Source: Legionella antarctica
GTDB lineage: Bacteria; Pseudomonadota; Gammaproteobacteria; Legionellales; Legionellaceae
NCBI RefSeq assembly: GCF_011764505.1
Contig: NZ_AP022839.1
Span: 286,001 to 350,000 of the forward strand
Length of the DNA stretch: 64,000 nt
Reading direction: 5' to 3'
Shown: positions 36,705 to 46,579 of the stretch, piece after piece
Layout of the letters: every line of letters starts with the position of its first letter
How positions within the stretch are numbered: position 1 is the first letter of the stretch
Program-made: the position numbers and the translations under genes
The notes under the pieces: model-generated
The model's input: only the letters and a program-made list of their open reading frames with translations
Database searches by the model: none
What the model was told of the DNA's origin: nothing

Positions 36705-37787
36705 TTATTTAAAAAAACCAGGGCTATTGTTTTTTTCATTGGTCTCATCAGTCGCAGGTGAGGAGCTTAAACTAGTAATTTCTTGTTTTAACTTGGCATT
36801 CTCTTGAACTAATCTTTTCATTTGCTGAGCGATTGCAAACAAACTGGATGGGGAGTATACATTCTTAGTAATGGGGTTTTGAGCGGATAAACCGCTTATA
36901 GAATGGAACAAGTCATCGATTCGCTGGTAATCTTTGCATTCGGATTGCAGTTCATGCAAAAACATCAGTTCTCTTGCGTTTATTGCATCTTTTTCAGATA
37001 CCCTACCGTTAAGTTGTATCATCCTTGAACTTGCTTTGTGGTAGCCATTTTTAAAGCCAGACGATATTATTTCTTGATAACAGAGCTCTGCGTTTTTTGT
37101 TTGAAACTTTGATAGACAATATTCACCTAGTTGACAGAGTAAACCACGATTAAAACGTTCATCTACAAGTGTCGCTAAATGAAATGCCATATCAAAGTAA
37201 TTATCCCGGGCTAATTTTATCACATCCTCCTCGCAGAAAAAATCAGCAACTTTAAAAGCGAAAAACAACTCCCTTATAGTTCTTGCATCAAACTCATCGA
37301 ATAGATACATGGTAAGCAAAAGATCTTTCCATATCGATACACTTTCAAATGGAACATCATGTATTTCAAATTTAATGGGTTGATGTTTAGAGCCAAAATA
37401 CTGTTGATTACATACCTGAAAAGAAACTTCCAGACCATGATAGCCCCTAATTGAAATTGCGATCTTTTCATCAGCTGTACCCAAAAGCTTGTAATTTTCA
37501 TTAATTTCCCCGGATCGGCTCGATCTTGGAAGAGCTTTGATGCTATCTGGACACATGTTAAAGAAAGCCATTAGTGACTCGTTACTATTAAACTCTAAGT
37601 GCAATACAGGACTTAAAAATTCCCATCCAAGCCTGTATTCCTTGTGCTTTGTGTATCCTAATACACACACTTTATTTATTTTCACAGCTGATTGATTGCT
37701 GCTATATTCCACCTCGATACGCAATGGCCCTGAGTCCCAATCTAGGTACTTCTCATAGCTTCCTGTTTTTTTATATTTTTTACCCAA
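36705..37787 (-). CDS. Protein of unknown function with C-terminal coiled coil
   Basis: 360 residues, no signal peptide. The N-terminal 170 residues are beta-rich (LRIEVEYSSNQSAVKINKVC). Residues about 170-300 are helical with a BTB/BACK-like run (WKDLLLTMYLFDEFDART, then FKVADFFCEEDVIKLA). A short coiled coil sits at 325-345 (MKRLVQENAKLKQEI), with a Ser/Glu-rich tail. The helical block recalls BTB-containing proteins of protozoan and Legionella proteomes, but I cannot confirm it. Candidate effector. Confidence 0.55.
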   Translation of the reverse strand: MGKKYKKTGSYEKYLDWDSGPLRIEVEYSSNQSAVKINKVCVLGYTKHKEYRLGWEFLSPVLHLEFNSNESLMAFFNMCPDSIKALPRSSRSGEINENYKLLGTADEKIAISIRGYHGLEVSFQVCNQQYFGSKHQPIKFEIHDVPFESVSIWKDLLLTMYLFDEFDARTIRELFFAFKVADFFCEEDVIKLARDNYFDMAFHLATLVDERFNRGLLCQLGEYCLSKFQTKNAELCYQEIISSGFKNGYHKASSRMIQLNGRVSEKDAINARELMFLHELQSECKDYQRIDDLFHSISGLSAQNPITKNVYSPSSLFAIAQQMKRLVQENAKLKQEITSLSSSPATDETNEKNNSPGFFK

Positions 37788-38154
37788 GATATGATTCCTT
37801 ACAAAATTTAATTTAAAACTGGTAGGATGCGGCCCAATTGTAAATCAATAGAATAAATTAACCACTACAATACTTTATGTGACCGATGGTAACAGAAAAA
37901 TATATTTATTAACCATAGATTGATATCATACAAGCTGTGCCCCGACTGGTTGTGCATAATTTAATACCATCTAACCAGGGACCGTCGACAGCCCCCAAAT
38001 CTCGGCCAAATTTCCTTTAGTTTCTAACCAGCTTTTTCTATAGCCAGCCCGTTTTTTTAAGCATCATATCCATTAGGGTATCCTCTTGTTACTACTGATC
38101 GTTGGTATATTACGTATAGCCGATTCCGAATAAATTGATTACTATCAATTACTT
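37788..38154. other. Non-coding stretch before an IS630 relic
   Basis: About 370 bp of AT-rich sequence with no open frame I can support on either strand. It presumably contains the promoter of the minus-strand gene ending at 36705. Confidence 0.4.
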
Positions 38155-38374
38155 ATGACGTACTCATTAGATTTTCGCAAAAAGCATTAAAAATAAGAGC
38201 TGCAGAAATTTAAGCATTGAAGAAGCAGCCATCCGTTTTGGAATAGGCAAAGCAAGTGTAGTCCGTTGGGATGTTCATATAGAATCCCAAAAGAATCGAA
38301 ATAAACCTGCGACAAAAATAAAGATGGAGGCTTTTAAAAAAGAGGTAGCACTGCATCCAGTATGGGCGAGCTAA
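38155..38374 (+). pseudogene. IS630-family transposase N-terminal relic
   Basis: Starts MTYSLDFRKK, shifts frame, then reads LSIEEAAIRFGIGKASVVRW and NRNKPATKIKMEAFKKEV, the helix-turn-helix half of IS630/Tc1-type transposases. At least one frameshift and loss of the whole DDE domain; no terminal repeats seen. Confidence 0.75.
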
Positions 38375-38424
38375 ACGATCTATTCGGACTAGGCTATAAC
38401 AGGTTTCAGCTGTCCGCTCTAAAA

Positions 38425-39369
38425 CTAGTGGTAACGTCTTTTGTCTTCATATAATTTTTCGTAAGCCTCTTCAACAAGGGAAGTTATTGAATGATGCGCA
38501 CGATCATAGGCAAAAGCTCCCATGCTGAACTCAATTGGATAGTTTGTTTGAACAGATAGTAATTTATTTTGTAGTCTTTTCATGACCTTGGGAAGATGTT
38601 CTTTAAACATTCCGGGGCATAAAACACAAAATTTATCACCTCCCAAGCGAGCAAATGCATCAGAACCACGGAAATTTTTTAATAATTGCTGCGCGAATAT
38701 TTTTAAAACCTTATCCCCTTCATCATGCCCATATTTGTCATTAATGGACTTAAGGTTATTTATGTCAAAATAGAGCAATAAAAGGTTTCTATCAAACTGA
38801 TTACATCGCTTGATTATTTGTTTTCCAACCGGAAGCAAGCCCTGCCGGTTGGATAAACTGGTGAGCTCATCGATGGTGGAGCAATGGGCATCAAACTCGG
38901 CTTCAACTATTGCCGCCAAGTCTTTAACAATACCTATATCAGCATCACTGAATTGTTGAGCTTTATGGTCAATTAAGCATAGGGTTCCAATGTTATATAG
39001 TCCTTTAATTTTTAAAGGACAACCTAGATAAAACCGAATTTCAGGATTACCCAAGACTAAAGGATTATCTTTAAAGCGGATATCATTCAAGGCATCATTA
39101 ACGATCATGATTTCTTCTTTAAGAATAACATGGGCGCCAAAAGAGATTTCTCTTGGTGTTTCCTCAAATTGCAAACCGTATTTGGACTTAAACCATTCTC
39201 GCTCTTTATCAACAAATGAAACTGAAGCAATCGGTACGTGAAATAAATTTTGAGCAACACGTGTGATGCAATCAAATCGCTCTTCAGATTTGGTATCGAG
39301 AATATTCAGATTTTGAAGAGCCTGTAATCGCTGTATTTCATTTTTTGGCTTTTGCGGCTTAATCATCAT
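38425..39369 (-). CDS. GAF-GGDEF protein with degenerate GGDKF site
   Basis: 314 residues from ATG 39369 (GGAG upstream). GAF sensor domain about 10-160 (IASVSFVDKEREWFKSKYG), then a GGDEF domain about 165-314. The domain keeps the Mg-binding FDINNLKSINDKYGHDEGD, but the signature reads RLGGDKF: Lys replaces the Glu that is needed for diguanylate cyclase catalysis. It may bind GTP or c-di-GMP without making it, or be regulatory. Confidence 0.88.
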   Translation of the reverse strand: MMIKPQKPKNEIQRLQALQNLNILDTKSEERFDCITRVAQNLFHVPIASVSFVDKEREWFKSKYGLQFEETPREISFGAHVILKEEIMIVNDALNDIRFKDNPLVLGNPEIRFYLGCPLKIKGLYNIGTLCLIDHKAQQFSDADIGIVKDLAAIVEAEFDAHCSTIDELTSLSNRQGLLPVGKQIIKRCNQFDRNLLLLYFDINNLKSINDKYGHDEGDKVLKIFAQQLLKNFRGSDAFARLGGDKFCVLCPGMFKEHLPKVMKRLQNKLLSVQTNYPIEFSMGAFAYDRAHHSITSLVEEAYEKLYEDKRRYH

Positions 39370-39563
39370 AACTCCATAAATTATTGTGTTTAATTTTGAA
39401 GTTGTTAATATAATTATAGCACTTAAGATTAATAATTCATGTTCGGCAGCATTTTTTGTTAAGTACAAGCCCCGTTTTTGTACCGGGAACTACTCAGACT
39501 CTCTCATCCATAGATAATACGTTCAGTAATCCGTATCACTAACTTTCAAAAAAATTGATTTCT

Positions 39564-40808
39564 TCATACGAACAACCGCTGTTTTTGTGCGTTGGTTATT
39601 CTAATCTTTAATATCCAATCACCCTCTTCACTAATAGACTCAGTTAATACGGAGCCCAGTTGATATAATTGAGCACGCAGTTTAGCTTGGGTGGGCTTTA
39701 TTACTACATTCTCAATGAGAACTACTCCATGTAATTGAGTAGCGATTGCTTCTTTTAAAAGATCAAGCCCTAAATCCGAGGCAGCTGAAATCCATACTTT
39801 GCAAAAGCCTTCTGTATAATCAATCTTTGGCAGCCATCCTTCCTGTAAATCAATCTTATTAAAAACCTGAATAACTGGAATGTCATTTACACCTAATTCG
39901 TCCAATACTTTTTGTACGGCAAAAACACTATCTCGCCAGTGGGGATCAGAAATATCAATGACATGCACTAGTAGATCTGCTTGTTGGGTTTCTTCTAATG
40001 TTGCTCGAAATGCCTCCACTAAATGATGCGGTAAATCTCGAATGAATCCCACCGTGTCAGCTAAAATTACCGCAGAGGAGCCGGGTAAATCCAATTTCCG
40101 CATGGTGGGATCCAAAGTTGCAAACAATTGATTGGCGACATAGATACACTCGCCAGTCAGGGCGTTAAATAAGGTTGATTTTCCTGCGTTGGTGTATCCC
40201 ACTAATGAAACAGTACACAGATCTGCTTTTCGTCGCGACTGACGATTTTGCTCCCGGCTACAACGCACTTTTTCCAATCGTTTGTTAATCGATCTGATCC
40301 GTTCACGCAATAAGCGTCTATCTGTTTCTAATTGAGTTTCACCAGGACCACGCAAGCCGATACCGCCTTTTTGGCGCTCCAAATGAGTCCAGCCTCGAAT
40401 AAGTCTGGTGGATAAATGTTGTAATTGCGCCAGTTCAACTTGAAGTTTGCCTTCAAATGTACGCGCTCTCTGAGCAAAAATATCCAAAATCAACCCACTT
40501 CGATCAACCACACGACATTCAAACAATCGCTCCAGATTGCGCTCTTGAGATGGTGATAATTCATGATTGACCAAAACCAGTTCCGCATCCAGCGCCTTGA
40601 CCAATTGGCTAATTTCGTCTGCCTTACCTTTTCCCAGATAATATTTGGCATCAGGGGTTGCGCGAGTGCCTAGAACACAATCCAGTATATCTGCACGTGC
40701 TGAAAGGGCCAGCTCTTTAAATTCAGCCAATGCCTCCTCAGCCTCAATCCCAGGTACTGCTAATTGCACCAAAATTGCTCTCTCACCACCCTGCGGACGT
40801 TCAAACAC
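39564..40808 (-). CDS. hflX: GTPase HflX
   Basis: 414 residues from GTG 40808 (VFERPQGGERAILV is the usual start; GGAAG upstream). N-terminal glycine-rich HflX domain with GGIGLRGPGETQLETDRR, helical linker, then G domain: GYTNAGKST (204-212), DTVGF, NKID. It splits stalled or heat-damaged 70S ribosomes. It lies 29 bp downstream of hfq, the conserved proteobacterial order. Confidence 0.95.
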   Translation of the reverse strand: MFERPQGGERAILVQLAVPGIEAEEALAEFKELALSARADILDCVLGTRATPDAKYYLGKGKADEISQLVKALDAELVLVNHELSPSQERNLERLFECRVVDRSGLILDIFAQRARTFEGKLQVELAQLQHLSTRLIRGWTHLERQKGGIGLRGPGETQLETDRRLLRERIRSINKRLEKVRCSREQNRQSRRKADLCTVSLVGYTNAGKSTLFNALTGECIYVANQLFATLDPTMRKLDLPGSSAVILADTVGFIRDLPHHLVEAFRATLEETQQADLLVHVIDISDPHWRDSVFAVQKVLDELGVNDIPVIQVFNKIDLQEGWLPKIDYTEGFCKVWISAASDLGLDLLKEAIATQLHGVVLIENVVIKPTQAKLRAQLYQLGSVLTESISEEGDWILKIRITNAQKQRLFV

Positions 40809-40837
40809 TATCCAACTTCCCAAAAAACAAAAGTAGC

Positions 40838-41098
40838 CTAGTCTGCCACAGTTCCAGCATCCTCACCAGTTGCTGCTTCATCCATAGGAATTTTCACAAG
40901 ACGAGAAGGAACAACTGTTGATATAGCATGTTTGTAGACCATTTGAGTAATGGAGTTTTTTAACATCACTACATATTGATCAAAAGAATCAACTACGCCA
41001 TGTAATTTAATACCGTTAACTAAAAAAACAGATACAGGGACTTTTTCTTTGCGTAGTTCATTTAAAAAGGGGTCTTGTAATAAGTGATTCTTAGACAT
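40838..41098 (-). CDS. hfq: RNA chaperone Hfq
   Basis: 86 residues. [20 protein letters not shown] (Sm1) and [13 protein letters not shown] (Sm2 with the YKHA uridine-binding motif) are canonical. It forms a hexamer that pairs small RNAs with mRNAs. The tail is short and acidic. First gene of hfq-hflX. Confidence 0.97.
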   Translation of the reverse strand: MSKNHLLQDPFLNELRKEKVPVSVFLVNGIKLHGVVDSFDQYVVMLKNSITQMVYKHAISTVVPSRLVKIPMDEAATGEDAGTVAD

Positions 41099-41282
41099 TG
41101 CCTACTCCTTGTTGTTATTGTATTTTTTAAGGCAAACACGGGCATCTAACTACTTATTCGACATTCGTTGGAAAAACTTTAGGGTAATTTCATGACAGGT
41201 TAATTGGAATCCGTTAATATAGTCTCGCTACAATATTGAACAAACCAATATCAGCTGCTGCTGAGCTTATAAGGAGATTTAA

Positions 41283-42290
41283 ATGACCTTCACCTTCGAA
41301 CAAATAAAACAGTTGGAAAATCCATACCAGGAACTTGGTACCAGTGATGCATTAGCAGAGCACCGCGAGGAGTTAAACAAATTATCAACTAAAGAGAAGC
41401 AAAATTTAGCTTCGCGCATGATATTAGCCTGTCCACAGGAGGAATTGGACAATTTCGGCCTTGCAATTAATTCATTAAAAAGTGAAACAGAAGACGAATC
41501 CTTCCACACAGTGATTTCTCATGCTCACGAAGTAAAAAAACGAGTGCTTGAATTATTAGATCCCACCCAACAATGCCCTTATGAGTTACTAACGAATGAG
41601 GAAGTTAATGACGAATTATTTACTCCTTTTAAGGATTTAGCCCTAAAGATTTTAGAGAAGAATGAGTCTGCCATTGCAGTAAGACTGGCTCTGACCACCC
41701 CGACACACAGTCGCAGTCAGCTAGCGCATCATATTAATAACACATTCGACCATAGCGAACTTGCGACAAAAACAGCTAACGCCTTTATAGTGAATCGAGA
41801 GATCGAGCGGTTTTTATTGGGTGATAAACCTGAGCTATTTTTCTCCAGCCCTGAATTTAATGTTGATTTGTGTCTGGAATTTACCACACTTTGTTCATCA
41901 TTATTAAAGGGACATGAACAGTCCATTGGTGAGAAGCTGGCCCAGTTAGATGCCAAGACTCGCCATGACATCAGTCGTCATCTTGAAATGATGTGTCCTA
42001 AAGCTTGCGATCAGCAAAACCCATTTAGATTCATCGCTCAGGCAATGGCAGCGAACCAAGAAAAAGAAGAAGAAAAACAAAAACAGGAAATAGCTGTTCA
42101 AACTGTAAAGCCCATTGAAGTAGTAACGGCCACAAGTAACCCCAATGGAATGTTCAGCTCCCAATTGAGAGCAAGAAAAAACGGGCCTGAAACAGCACTG
42201 GCTAGTAGTTTTAAGTATGAATCGGACTCTGAGTCCAATTTAGAACAAGATTCCTGGTTTTCAAATTGTTGTGGTTTATTTAAAGGATAA
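41283..42290 (+). CDS. Helical protein with Glu-rich tail, candidate effector
   Basis: 335 residues with a strong AAGGAGAT ribosome-binding site; no signal peptide or membrane segment. Repeating helical blocks (EFTTLCSSLLKGHEQSIGEKL, HDISRHLEMMCPKAC; each trimmed) without recognised domain. A charged linker (NQEKEEEKQKQEI) and a tail with KYESDSESNLEQDSWF, an E-block-like feature of Dot/Icm substrates, ending in NCCGLFKG. Its TAA stop lies inside the 8-bp target duplication of the IS66 element, so the gene is intact but any downstream sequence was displaced. Confidence 0.6.
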   Translation: MTFTFEQIKQLENPYQELGTSDALAEHREELNKLSTKEKQNLASRMILACPQEELDNFGLAINSLKSETEDESFHTVISHAHEVKKRVLELLDPTQQCPYELLTNEEVNDELFTPFKDLALKILEKNESAIAVRLALTTPTHSRSQLAHHINNTFDHSELATKTANAFIVNREIERFLLGDKPELFFSSPEFNVDLCLEFTTLCSSLLKGHEQSIGEKLAQLDAKTRHDISRHLEMMCPKACDQQNPFRFIAQAMAANQEKEEEKQKQEIAVQTVKPIEVVTATSNPNGMFSSQLRARKNGPETALASSFKYESDSESNLEQDSWFSNCCGLFKG

Positions 42291-42292
42291 TC

Positions 42293-42372
42293 GTATCCTG
42301 TCAGAATCGCCGGGTAAGTGTCTGCCACTGAGCCCGGACTAATCCGAGCCGCGCGCGTCAGCAAGCGGAATT
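42293..42372. repeat. 80-bp terminal inverted repeat of the IS66-family element
   Basis: It pairs with 44329-44408 with only two mismatches (CCCGGACT against TCCGGATT). The same ends bound the other copies at 44653, 46580, 48695 and 48892. Most IS66 elements have 20-30-bp repeats, so this is long. It contains a further GC-rich stretch GCCGCGCGCG. Confidence 0.9.
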
Positions 42373-42384
42373 ATCTCGAGATGC

Positions 42385-44076
42385 TTATGTGGTGCATGGA
42401 ACCTGCCGCACTTTAAGTAAGATTAATTCAGCCAATGATGGCATTTCAAATTTTTTAGTCACCCTATCGTAAATATACTGATAAACGTTAACTTTCAGTT
42501 TTCTGGCCGTCTGTACAATCGTGGCAAACGTATCCTTTGATTTGGTGCCATTTTGGGAGACCGTTTGGAGATTGATGTCGCGTATCCTTGCTTGAAACCG
42601 TGTCCCTAATTCAGAGGCATTGTTGTGCAATGGCAGAAATGGATGGTCTAACACCAATAATAACGCTTGTTTTTTAGCACGTGTCTTTGCAATGCGTTGA
42701 TCTAAAACATCATAGCCTGTCGTGGTTGCGAACAAAGTATCAAATTGCATTGATAGTTGTTGGGCCATTGATTGAGATGGAGCCGTCTTGTAAGTCAATA
42801 ATGCATGGTAGAAATCCCATAATTGCTCAAGAAATACAGCCAATATATTCTGATTCATATCTGAGAATGGAGTGAGTTTTTTATAATGACGACCTTCATG
42901 GATCCAGCACAGCGCATGATGTAGGGCCAATTTATTAAACTGAGGCGCATCATCTGTCATTAAATAATGGATGAAGTATTTCGAGTGCTGATAATAGGCA
43001 AGAGCTGCTGACTCAAGAATTATGCGTCGATTCGTGCTGTGTTTTTTTGGATTTGGAAAAAGTGTTCCCATCAAACTATCGATTGATTCACGTGTGAGGG
43101 GTTGTGCATGCAGCATTGGTTTAATTTGATCCAACCATTTTTTTGCGAGACCAAACTCATCCATTAACTCATAAGCCTCCTGATTAAACATAAACTTTAA
43201 TTGGTCTCGACACAGCAACTCCAATAAGGTCAAGCGATCTTTTTTACGACGAGTGAAGTATGCTGTAAAAAAGTCATTACATAAAACATGGGTGTAGTGA
43301 TTTTTGCCGTTAACACGACTGCCTGTGTCATCCATCTGCTGGTACAAGCCTGCGTTGCTACCGGCATCGACAATATCTTCTTTTTCCTGATGAAAAATAT
43401 CATTGCCTTCTGTCAGCATGGAAGCAATTTTACCATGTGATATTTGAATACCACATGTTTTTAAAAAGCGCTCAATGGCGCTCTCCGTCATCCCTGCATC
43501 ACGGTATAATGTGATGACCAGCGCTTTAACCCCAGGACCAAATTCACTGCCCTTATATTCGCCAGGAATCGGCGCAATAAAGGTTTTTTTCAAAGATGGT
43601 GAGTAATACGTTTCCAGCTTGAATTCAACATTATCCGTGATGATTTTTAGATCCTGGATGATTCGAATCTCAAAACCCTTGAACTTGGCGTCATCTGGCA
43701 GCGTTGCTTTGTCCAGAGCAATCGTAACACGTCTATCAATACGTACGTTTTTTTTGTCTTTGCCTGTGTTTTTATTGTTCCCTTTACCACGTTTATTGCG
43801 ATCTCCTTCAGATGAATGATTGGAATTGCCTGTATTATCGCCATTGCTACCTTTGGATTGACCGCGAATATTAGGTTTGCCCTGTTCACCCTTAAGGCGG
43901 TTTATCTCATCACGTAATACTTGGTTTTCCTCTCTGAGCAAAGCATTTTCTTCGGCAAGCATTTCGACCAAATTAACCAATACCTTAATGATAGTCACGG
44001 CCTTTTTGTCGGCAAGACTATCGATATCTTTTGTTAACTCATCTAAAACTTGTTTGATTTCTTGGCGTTTCATCAT
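42385..44076 (-). CDS. IS66-family transposase (copy A)
   Basis: 563 residues. N-terminal leucine zipper (MLAEENALLREENQVLRDEI), basic Asn/Lys/Gly-rich linker, then the DDE domain: QQMDDTGSRVNGKNHYTHVL, LMTDDAPQFN and HNNASELGTR. Identical to the other two copies where comparable. Complete, likely active. Its 5' region faces that of copy B. Confidence 0.95.
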   Translation of the reverse strand: MMKRQEIKQVLDELTKDIDSLADKKAVTIIKVLVNLVEMLAEENALLREENQVLRDEINRLKGEQGKPNIRGQSKGSNGDNTGNSNHSSEGDRNKRGKGNNKNTGKDKKNVRIDRRVTIALDKATLPDDAKFKGFEIRIIQDLKIITDNVEFKLETYYSPSLKKTFIAPIPGEYKGSEFGPGVKALVITLYRDAGMTESAIERFLKTCGIQISHGKIASMLTEGNDIFHQEKEDIVDAGSNAGLYQQMDDTGSRVNGKNHYTHVLCNDFFTAYFTRRKKDRLTLLELLCRDQLKFMFNQEAYELMDEFGLAKKWLDQIKPMLHAQPLTRESIDSLMGTLFPNPKKHSTNRRIILESAALAYYQHSKYFIHYLMTDDAPQFNKLALHHALCWIHEGRHYKKLTPFSDMNQNILAVFLEQLWDFYHALLTYKTAPSQSMAQQLSMQFDTLFATTTGYDVLDQRIAKTRAKKQALLLVLDHPFLPLHNNASELGTRFQARIRDINLQTVSQNGTKSKDTFATIVQTARKLKVNVYQYIYDRVTKKFEMPSLAELILLKVRQVPCTT

Positions 44077-44408
44077 CTACCACTGCGTTACTAATGCTGA
44101 TACGGCAATCATAACATGACTTTTTTTGAACGCATTTTTCGAGTTTTAACGCCACTAAGGGCTAAGAAAAAATCTGACCTCAGGAGGGAGATGTTTTATT
44201 AGTGAAAGGGGCTACATTGTGATCTTGGGGATCTTAGGGCATGCATATTGCATGACTTACGTTTGATATGGAAAAACATCAGTTTTACAGAAAAACCGTG
44301 TCAATAGGTATTTTGAATATTTTTAAAGAATTCCGCTTGCTGACGCGCGCGGCTCGGATTAATCCGGACTCAGTGGCAGACACTTACCCGGCGATTCTGA
44401 CAGGATAC

Positions 44409-44652
44409 GGATAATCTGTATATTTTATGTCCTTATCTGGGATTATTGATAGTTTATCTGTAATTGCCTACCTGCCGCCCTGCTGGGAGATGGTCTTAAA
44501 AAATTTGATTATCTCTCAGAACAAGTCACAGGACGCCGAAGGGCCAGGCAAGTCAACTTTTCATCATTTTTATATCAGCCTTCTAATGCGCAACACTGCA
44601 CCATTGAAGTTAGAAGAGTAGAGAACAAGAGTAATCTTAAATACCGTTCTGT
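44409..44652 (+). pseudogene. Gene fragment trapped between IS66 copies A and B
   Basis: A start-less frame at 44453-44652 reads GDGLKKFDYLSEQVTGRRRA and FLYQPSNAQHCTIEVRRVEN and runs straight into copy B. It looks like protein but I do not recognise it. Sequence on the far side of copy B (from 48895, IIVQKIANKGCDGLLLVHIGDD before a stop, split here for length) could be the other end of the same gene, but the join is not contiguous. Confidence 0.35.
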
Positions 44653-44984
44653 GTATCCTGTCAGAATCGCCGGGTAAGTGTCTGCCACTGAGTCCGGATT
44701 AATCCGAGCCGCGCGCGTCAGCAAGCGGAATTCTTTAAAAATATTCAAAATACCTATTGACACGGTTTTTCTGTAAAACTGATGTTTTTCCATATCAAAC
44801 GTAAGTCATGCAATATGCATGCCCTAAGATCCCCAAGATCACAATGTAGCCCCTTTCACTAATAAAACATCTCCCTCCTGAGGTCAGATTTTTTCTTAGC
44901 CCTTAGTGGCGTTAAAACTCGAAAAATGCGTTCAAAAAAAGTCATGTTATGATTGCCGTATCAGCATTAGTAACGCAGTGGTAG

Positions 44985-46579
44985 ATGATGAAACGCCAAG
45001 AAATCAAACAAGTTTTAGATGAGTTAACAAAAGATATCGATAGTCTTGCCGACAAAAAGGCCGTGACTATCATTAAGGTATTGGTTAATTTGGTCGAAAT
45101 GCTTGCCGAAGAAAATGCTTTGCTCAGAGAGGAAAACCAAGTATTACGTGATGAGATAAACCGCCTTAAGGGTGAACAGGGCAAACCTAATATTCGCGGT
45201 CAATCCAAAGGTAGCAATGGCGATAATACAGGCAATTCCAATCATTCATCTGAAGGAGATCGCAATAAACGTGGTAAAGGGAACAATAAAAACACAGGCA
45301 AAGACAAAAAAAACGTACGTATTGATAGACGTGTTACGATTGCTCTGGACAAAGCAACGCTGCCAGATGACGCCAAGTTCAAGGGTTTTGAGATTCGAAT
45401 CATCCAGGATCTAAAAATCATCACGGATAATGTTGAATTCAAGCTGGAAACGTATTACTCACCATCTTTGAAAAAAACCTTTATTGCGCCGATTCCTGGC
45501 GAATATAAGGGCAGTGAATTTGGTCCTGGGGTTAAAGCGCTGGTCATCACATTATACCGTGATGCAGGGATGACGGAGAGCGCCATTGAGCGCTTTTTAA
45601 AAACATGTGGTATTCAAATATCACATGGTAAAATTGCTTCCATGCTGACAGAAGGCAATGATATTTTTCATCAGGAAAAAGAAGATATTGTCGATGCCGG
45701 TAGCAACGCAGGCTTGTACCAGCAGATGGATGACACAGGCAGTCGTGTTAACGGCAAAAATCACTACACCCATGTTTTATGTAATGACTTTTTTACAGCA
45801 TACTTCACTCGTCGTAAAAAAGATCGCTTGACCTTATTGGAGTTGCTGTGTCGAGACCAATTAAAGTTTATGTTTAATCAGGAGGCTTATGAGTTAATGG
45901 ATGAGTTTGGTCTCGCAAAAAAATGGTTGGATCAAATTAAACCAATGCTGCATGCACAACCCCTCACACGTGAATCAATCGATAGTTTGATGGGAACACT
46001 TTTTCCAAATCCAAAAAAACACAGCACGAATCGACGCATAATTCTTGAGTCAGCAGCTCTTGCCTATTATCAGCACTCGAAATACTTCATCCATTATTTA
46101 ATGACAGATGATGCGCCTCAGTTTAATAAATTGGCCCTACATCATGCGCTGTGCTGGATCCATGAAGGTCGTCATTATAAAAAACTCACTCCATTCTCAG
46201 ATATGAATCAGAATATATTGGCTGTATTTCTTGAGCAATTATGGGATTTCTACCATGCATTATTGACTTACAAGACGGCTCCATCTCAATCAATGGCCCA
46301 ACAACTATCAATGCAATTTGATACTTTGTTCGCAACCACGACAGGCTATGATGTTTTAGATCAACGCATTGCAAAGACACGTGCTAAAAAACAAGCGTTA
46401 TTATTGGTGTTAGACCATCCATTTCTGCCATTGCACAACAATGCCTCTGAATTAGGGACACGGTTTCAAGCAAGGATACGCGACATCAATCTCCAAACGG
46501 TCTCCCAAAATGGCACCAAATCAAAGGATACGTTTGCCACGATTGTACAGACGGCCAGAAAACTGAAAGTTAACGTTTA
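44985..46579 (+). pseudogene. IS66-family transposase (copy B), disrupted by copy C
   Basis: Reads as the intact transposase to LKVNV, then the inserted copy C adds a stop. The last 32 codons (YQYIYDRVTKKFEMPSLAEL onward) are at 48704-48800. Excising copy C with one AACGTTTA restores all 563 codons. The DDE residues are in the retained part, so a slightly truncated protein of 531 residues may still be made. Confidence 0.93.

Larger units (their letters stand above)
42293..44408 (-). mobile_element. IS66-family element, copy A (2116 bp)
   Basis: Ends GTATCCTGTCAGAATCGCC on both sides; 8-bp target duplication GGATAATC at 42285-42292 and 44409-44416. One transposase gene, no tnpA/tnpB, as in the ISBst12-like branch. 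The target site includes the stop codon of the upstream candidate effector. Confidence 0.96.

Noticed and set aside
45242..45442. Repeated small antisense frames inside all three IS66 transposases
   Set aside because: They recur only because the element is repeated; no ribosome-binding sites.
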